Shown piece by piece: positions 60,589 through 64,000 of a stretch of DNA of 64,000 bases. The stretch covers positions 1,191,789-1,255,788 of the forward strand of contig NZ_LR733844.1 of the NCBI RefSeq assembly GCF_902506455.1, written 5' to 3'. The notes beneath the pieces were generated by a model that was given only the letters and a program-made list of their open reading frames with translations, was not told where the DNA came from and did no database searches. Made by a program: the position numbers and the translations under genes. How positions within the stretch are numbered: position 1 is the stretch's first letter; each line of letters begins with the position of its first letter. Source of the stretch: Sphingomonas sp. 8AM (GTDB lineage: Bacteria > Pseudomonadota > Alphaproteobacteria > Sphingomonadales > Sphingomonadaceae).

Positions 60589-61989
60589 ATGCGGCGGATT
60601 CGGCCAGCTCGCGCGCGGGCAATGACCCGCGTCGGCGTCGCGTTGGTGGCGCTGTGTCTCGGCGGCGCGGCGGCGGCCGAGACGGTGGTGCTCGACCACG
60701 CCACCTTGTTCGACGGAACCGGCAGCGCGCCCCGCGCGGATCAGGCGCTCGTGATGACCGACGGTCGGATCACCTGGGTTGGTCCGTCCCGCCGCCAGCC
60801 CGCCACGAAGGACGCCACCGTCACCGACCTGCGTGGCAAGTTCCTGATGCCCGGTCTGATCGACAGCCACGTTCACCTTGGACTGGTCGACGGCGTCGAC
60901 CAGAGCTTCACCAAATATTATGACCGCGCCAACGTGGAGGAGCAGCTGAAGCTGTATGCCGCTTATGGCGTCACCTCGGTCTATACGCTCGGTACCGACG
61001 GCGATCTGATCCATCAGGTCATTGCCGATCAGCGCCGCACCGGCCGGATCGCGACGGCGCGCGCCTATACCGCAGGTCGGGGCGTTGTCTACAAAGGCAG
61101 CTATGGCGGCGTGCCCGGACTGGAGCAGTCGGTCGCAACGCCCGCCGAAGCCACTGCCATGGTCCAGCGCGAAACCGCTAAGGGTGACGACTTCGTCAAA
61201 TTGTGGATGGACGACGAGTTCGGCACGGTCGCCAAGCGCATGCCCTATGAGGTGAGCAAGGCGGTGATCGACGCCGCCCACGCCGCGAACAAGCAAGCGG
61301 CGGCACATATCTTCTATTATGACAATGCCGCGGAGCTGACGCGCGAGGGCATCGACGTCTTCATGCATCAGGTCCGCGACCGGGTCGCCGATCCGGCGCT
61401 GACGGCGGCGATGAAGCGGCGCGGAACGTGGCAGCTCGCCTCGACGCTCAGTCGGGAGGCGAGCTTTACCTATACGTTGCTGCCGTTCGTCGATGAGCCA
61501 TTCTTCTCACGCGGGGTCGCGCCATCGACGATCGCCACGCTGAAGAGCCAGGAGCGCCAGCAGAAGCTCGCGTCCTCGCCGCTATTCCCCAAATATCCGC
61601 CGGTGCTGCGCAACGCGATGGCCAGCCTCGCCGCCGAGGCGAAGGCGGGGGTGCGCTATGGCATGGGCACCGACAGTGGTCCGACCGCACGCTTCCCCGG
61701 CTATTTCGCGCATTGGGAGCTGGAACTGATGGTCAAGGCCGGGCTCACGCCGTTGCAGGCGCTGACGGCCGCGACCGGTACCAACGCCAGCTTCCTGCGC
61801 GAGAACGAGAGCGGGGTGCTGAAGCCTGGCAAATGGGCCGATCTGCTGGTGCTCGATCGCGACCCGACGCGCGACATCCGTAACACGCGTGCGATCAGCG
61901 CGGTCTATGTCGCAGGGCGCAAGGTGCCGACGATCTGGCAGACCTGCACCGGCCGCGCCGCCGACGCCTGCGGCACGACGCGCCCGTGA
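60589..61989 (+). CDS. Exported metal-dependent amidohydrolase (imidazolonepropionase-like family)
   Basis: A 466-residue TIM-barrel amidohydrolase with an N-terminal signal (RVGVALVALCLGGAAAAE). Metal and catalytic positions: LMPGLIDSHVHLG (~85-97), the probable carboxylated lysine in DFVKLWMDDE (~202), HAANKQAAAHIFYYD (~228-242) and RYGMGTDSGPTA (~355-366). Family members include prolidase-like peptidases and lactonases; the substrate is unknown. GGAGAGG precedes ATG 60589. The TTG 60574 upstream in frame is less likely. It is first in an operon with an MFS transporter and an iron alcohol dehydrogenase, controlled by the adjacent GntR. Confidence 0.85.
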   Translation: MRRIRPARARAMTRVGVALVALCLGGAAAAETVVLDHATLFDGTGSAPRADQALVMTDGRITWVGPSRRQPATKDATVTDLRGKFLMPGLIDSHVHLGLVDGVDQSFTKYYDRANVEEQLKLYAAYGVTSVYTLGTDGDLIHQVIADQRRTGRIATARAYTAGRGVVYKGSYGGVPGLEQSVATPAEATAMVQRETAKGDDFVKLWMDDEFGTVAKRMPYEVSKAVIDAAHAANKQAAAHIFYYDNAAELTREGIDVFMHQVRDRVADPALTAAMKRRGTWQLASTLSREASFTYTLLPFVDEPFFSRGVAPSTIATLKSQERQQKLASSPLFPKYPPVLRNAMASLAAEAKAGVRYGMGTDSGPTARFPGYFAHWELELMVKAGLTPLQALTAATGTNASFLRENESGVLKPGKWADLLVLDRDPTRDIRNTRAISAVYVAGRKVPTIWQTCTGRAADACGTTRP

Positions 61990-63320
61990 GCGCCTCGGGC
62001 GCTATGGTCGAGCCGGCGGCGCCTGGCGTCGAGAGCGCGGGCGAGCAGGCCGTGCGGCCGACGCGGGTGCGCCACGCGGTGCTGTGGCTCACCGTCCTCG
62101 CCTATCTCATCACCTATATGGACCGGGTGGTGATCGCGACCGCGGCGCCGTCGATCCAGAAGGAATATGGCTTCTCGCTCGTCACGATGGGCTGGATCTT
62201 TGCCGCCTTCCAGTTCGCCTACGCGCTGTTCCAGATCCCGGGCGGCTGGCTCGGCGACCGGTTCGGGCCACGCCGCGCGCTGACCGGCGTGGTGGTGTGG
62301 TGGTCGACCTTTACCGCGGCGACCGCGCTGACCTGGTCCGCAGGCTCGATGATGGTCTGCCGGTTTCTGTTCGGGATGGGTGAGGCGGGCGCGTTCCCGA
62401 TCGCCACCCGTTCGCTGTCGCGCTGGATGCTACCCGCCGAGCGCGGCTGGGCGCAGGGACTTACCCATGCCGGCGCGCGGCTCGGCGGAGCGGTGACCCC
62501 GGTGTTCGTCGCGCTGCTCATACTCGATTTTGGCTGGCGGATGCCCTTCCTGCTGTTCGCGAGCGTCGGGCTGATCTGGGCCTTCGCGTGGTTCGTCTAT
62601 TATCGTGACGCGCCACGCGAACACCGCGGCGTCAACGCAAGCGAGCGCGCGATGATCGAGGAGGCGCTCGGTACGGGGCCAGCCCGTGCCAAGGTGCCGT
62701 GGCGCCGGTTGCTGCGCCTGCCGCAGCTGTGGACGCTGTCGGCGATGTATTTCTGCTACGCTTACTGCATCAACATCTTCCTGACGTGGTTTCCCAAGTA
62801 CCTGCACGACGCGCGCGGCTACGACCTCGCAGTGATGGGGCTGTTCGCCAGCCTGCCACTGATGGCGGGCGTCGTCGGTGATCTCGCCGGTGGCTGGACG
62901 TCGGATCTGCTGGTGAAGCGCGGGGCGGGGCTGAAGCTCGCGCGGCGTGCGGTGGCGGTGACGGGGTTCGTCATCGCCGCGACGATGATGCCGCTCGCCG
63001 CCGCGATCGACGCGCCGGTGGCAAGCATCATCTGCTTCTGCGTCGCGGTGTTCGGGCTCGAGTTGACAGTCGGCGTGTCGTGGGCCGTGACGCTCGACGT
63101 CGGCGGCGAGTTTGCAGGGTCGGTGTCCGCGATGATGAACACGCTCGGCAACCTCGGCGCGGCGATCGCTGCCGCGGTGACCGGCTATATCGTAACGGTC
63201 AGCGGCTGGTTTCCCGCTTTCATGGTGCTCGCGGTGCTCTGCGCGATCGCCGCTCTTCTGTTCCTGCGGATCGACGCGTCGCGGCAGCTTATCGCCGCCG
63301 AGGAGGTCGCCGCGGCATGA
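61986..63320 (+). CDS. MFS transporter, ACS (anion:cation symporter)-like
   Basis: A 444-residue inner-membrane protein with twelve helices. YLITYMDRVVIATAAPSIQKEYGFSLVTMGWIFAAFQFAYALFQIPGGWLGDRFGPRRAL (~37-96) is the ACS-type start, with RFLFGMGEAGAFPIATRSLSRWMLPAERGWAQGLTH (~124-159) in the helix 4-5 loop. ACS members carry sugar acids, aromatic acids or dicarboxylates, which fits an FCD-type regulator nearby. The start is GTG 61986, overlapping the amidohydrolase stop (GTGA). Confidence 0.88.
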   Translation: MSASGAMVEPAAPGVESAGEQAVRPTRVRHAVLWLTVLAYLITYMDRVVIATAAPSIQKEYGFSLVTMGWIFAAFQFAYALFQIPGGWLGDRFGPRRALTGVVVWWSTFTAATALTWSAGSMMVCRFLFGMGEAGAFPIATRSLSRWMLPAERGWAQGLTHAGARLGGAVTPVFVALLILDFGWRMPFLLFASVGLIWAFAWFVYYRDAPREHRGVNASERAMIEEALGTGPARAKVPWRRLLRLPQLWTLSAMYFCYAYCINIFLTWFPKYLHDARGYDLAVMGLFASLPLMAGVVGDLAGGWTSDLLVKRGAGLKLARRAVAVTGFVIAATMMPLAAAIDAPVASIICFCVAVFGLELTVGVSWAVTLDVGGEFAGSVSAMMNTLGNLGAAIAAAVTGYIVTVSGWFPAFMVLAVLCAIAALLFLRIDASRQLIAAEEVAAA

Positions 63321-63337
63321 TGTATGGAGATACTCGC

Positions 63338-64000
63338 ATGACGTCCGATCCGACCGCGCCCGCCCTGTTCGGAGCGGCGCGCCTGCCGCGCGCGATCCTG
63401 TTCGGTCGCGGCCAGCGCGCCGCACTCGGTTCGGCGAGTGCGCGGCTCGGTCAGCGCGCGCTGGTCTGCACCGACGAGCGTCAGGCCGCGCAGCCCGAAT
63501 TCACCGCGATGCTCGCGGACCTTGCCGCGCATGGCGTCGGGACGCGCGTTTTCGACGGCACCGTCCCCGATCTGCCGCTGCGCTCGATTGACGCCTGTGT
63601 CGCTGCCGCGAACGGTTTCGACGCCGATGTGGTGATCGGCGTCGGCGGCGGCAGCTCGCTCGACCTTGCCAAGGTTGCGGCAGTGTTGCTCACCCATGGC
63701 GGCAGCGTGCGTGACTATTATGGCGAGTTCGCGGTGCCCGGTCCGGTGATGCCACTGGTAGCGGTGCCGACCACCTCGGGCACAGGATCGGAGGCGACCC
63801 CGGTGGCGGTGGTCGCCGACGAGGAGCGCGGCGCGAAGGTCGGGATCGCCAGCCCGCACCTGATCGCGCAGGTGGCGATCTGCGACCCCGAGCTGACGGT
63901 CAGCTGCCCGCCTGCGCTCACCGCCTTTTCGGGTGCGGACGCGCTGACCCATGCGGTCGAAGCCTATACGACGCTGGCGCGGCCGATCGATGCACTGCTG
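63338..64000 (+). CDS. Iron-containing (type III) alcohol dehydrogenase, N-terminal part (cut by window edge)
   Basis: The first 221 residues are present and the frame runs off the window. The NAD-binding motif VVIGVGGGSSLDLAKVAAVL (~94-113) and AVPTTSGTGSEATPVAVV (~140-157) are diagnostic. The metal-site start DALTHAVEAYTT contains the first ligands; the remaining histidines lie outside. Relatives include maleylacetate reductases and 1,3-propanediol or lactaldehyde dehydrogenases. The start is ATG 63338 with GGAGA seven bases upstream; ATG 63317, overlapping the MFS stop and with AGGAGG ten bases upstream, is equally possible. It is third in the GntR-linked operon. Confidence 0.88.
   Translation, partial: MTSDPTAPALFGAARLPRAILFGRGQRAALGSASARLGQRALVCTDERQAAQPEFTAMLADLAAHGVGTRVFDGTVPDLPLRSIDACVAAANGFDADVVIGVGGGSSLDLAKVAAVLLTHGGSVRDYYGEFAVPGPVMPLVAVPTTSGTGSEATPVAVVADEERGAKVGIASPHLIAQVAICDPELTVSCPPALTAFSGADALTHAVEAYTTLARPIDALL

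Overview
This window looks like chromosomal DNA of a high-GC alphaproteobacterium of the Sphingomonas type. The basis is very high GC, five TonB-dependent receptors (TBDRs) with typical sphingomonad plug sequences, tight operons joined by ATGA overlaps, Tat-targeted secreted hydrolases, and a tryptophan-halogenase-like flavoprotein next to a glycan TBDR. No rRNA, tRNA or CRISPR array was seen. The left edge cuts an IS5-type transposase and the right edge cuts an iron-containing alcohol dehydrogenase.

Layout. (1) 0-2.6 kb: IS5-family transposase fragment, acyltransferase-3 membrane protein and Gfo/Idh/MocA oxidoreductase, all on the minus strand. (2) 2.7-9.2 kb: SsuD-like flavin monooxygenase, MFS transporter, a perfect 31-bp inverted repeat, TBDR and Tat-exported sulfatase. 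(3) 9.7-14.5 kb: a Family 2A encapsulin operon, made of the shell protein (with an apparent one-base deletion in a T run) and its cargo, a SufS-like cysteine desulfurase with a ~195-residue Pro/Ala/Gly-rich N-terminal extension, followed by a BCCT transporter. (4) 15-30 kb: a peptide/D-amino-acid scavenging locus with an XRE-cupin regulator, M19 dipeptidase, three class-C beta-lactamase-fold serine hydrolases, a DgcA-like racemase/epimerase, POT peptide transporter, TBDR, DgcN-like DUF1611 protein, YkvI-like transporter, a small ACT protein and an Lrp/AsnC regulator. Two related palindromes probably bind the XRE-cupin regulator. (5) 30-50 kb: an alpha-galactoside/GalNAc-type utilization locus with two TBDRs, an AgaR-like DeoR regulator, a secreted amidohydrolase, GH36 and GH27 enzymes, a DMT transporter, GatZ/AgaZ, AgaS, an AgaK-like kinase, the halogenase-like flavoprotein and a DUF4832 protein. 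TTTCGTTTC-type boxes precede several of these units. (6) 50-59.7 kb: a xylan-type locus with a GDSL hydrolase, LacI regulator, MFS transporter, GH43, CE1-like esterase and TBDR. TAACGTTA palindromes precede both the MFS gene and the TBDR. (7) 59.7-64 kb: a GntR/FCD-regulated unit with a secreted amidohydrolase, MFS transporter and iron-dependent alcohol dehydrogenase of unknown substrate.

The most notable system is the encapsulin-cysteine desulfurase pair. It sits beside genes that could release sulfur from organosulfonates and sulfate esters, which suggests (by inference) a sulfur acquisition and storage neighbourhood. The remaining loci follow a common sphingomonad plan: TBDR for outer-membrane uptake, secreted or periplasmic hydrolases, an inner-membrane transporter, cytoplasmic catabolism and a local one-component regulator with recognisable operators.
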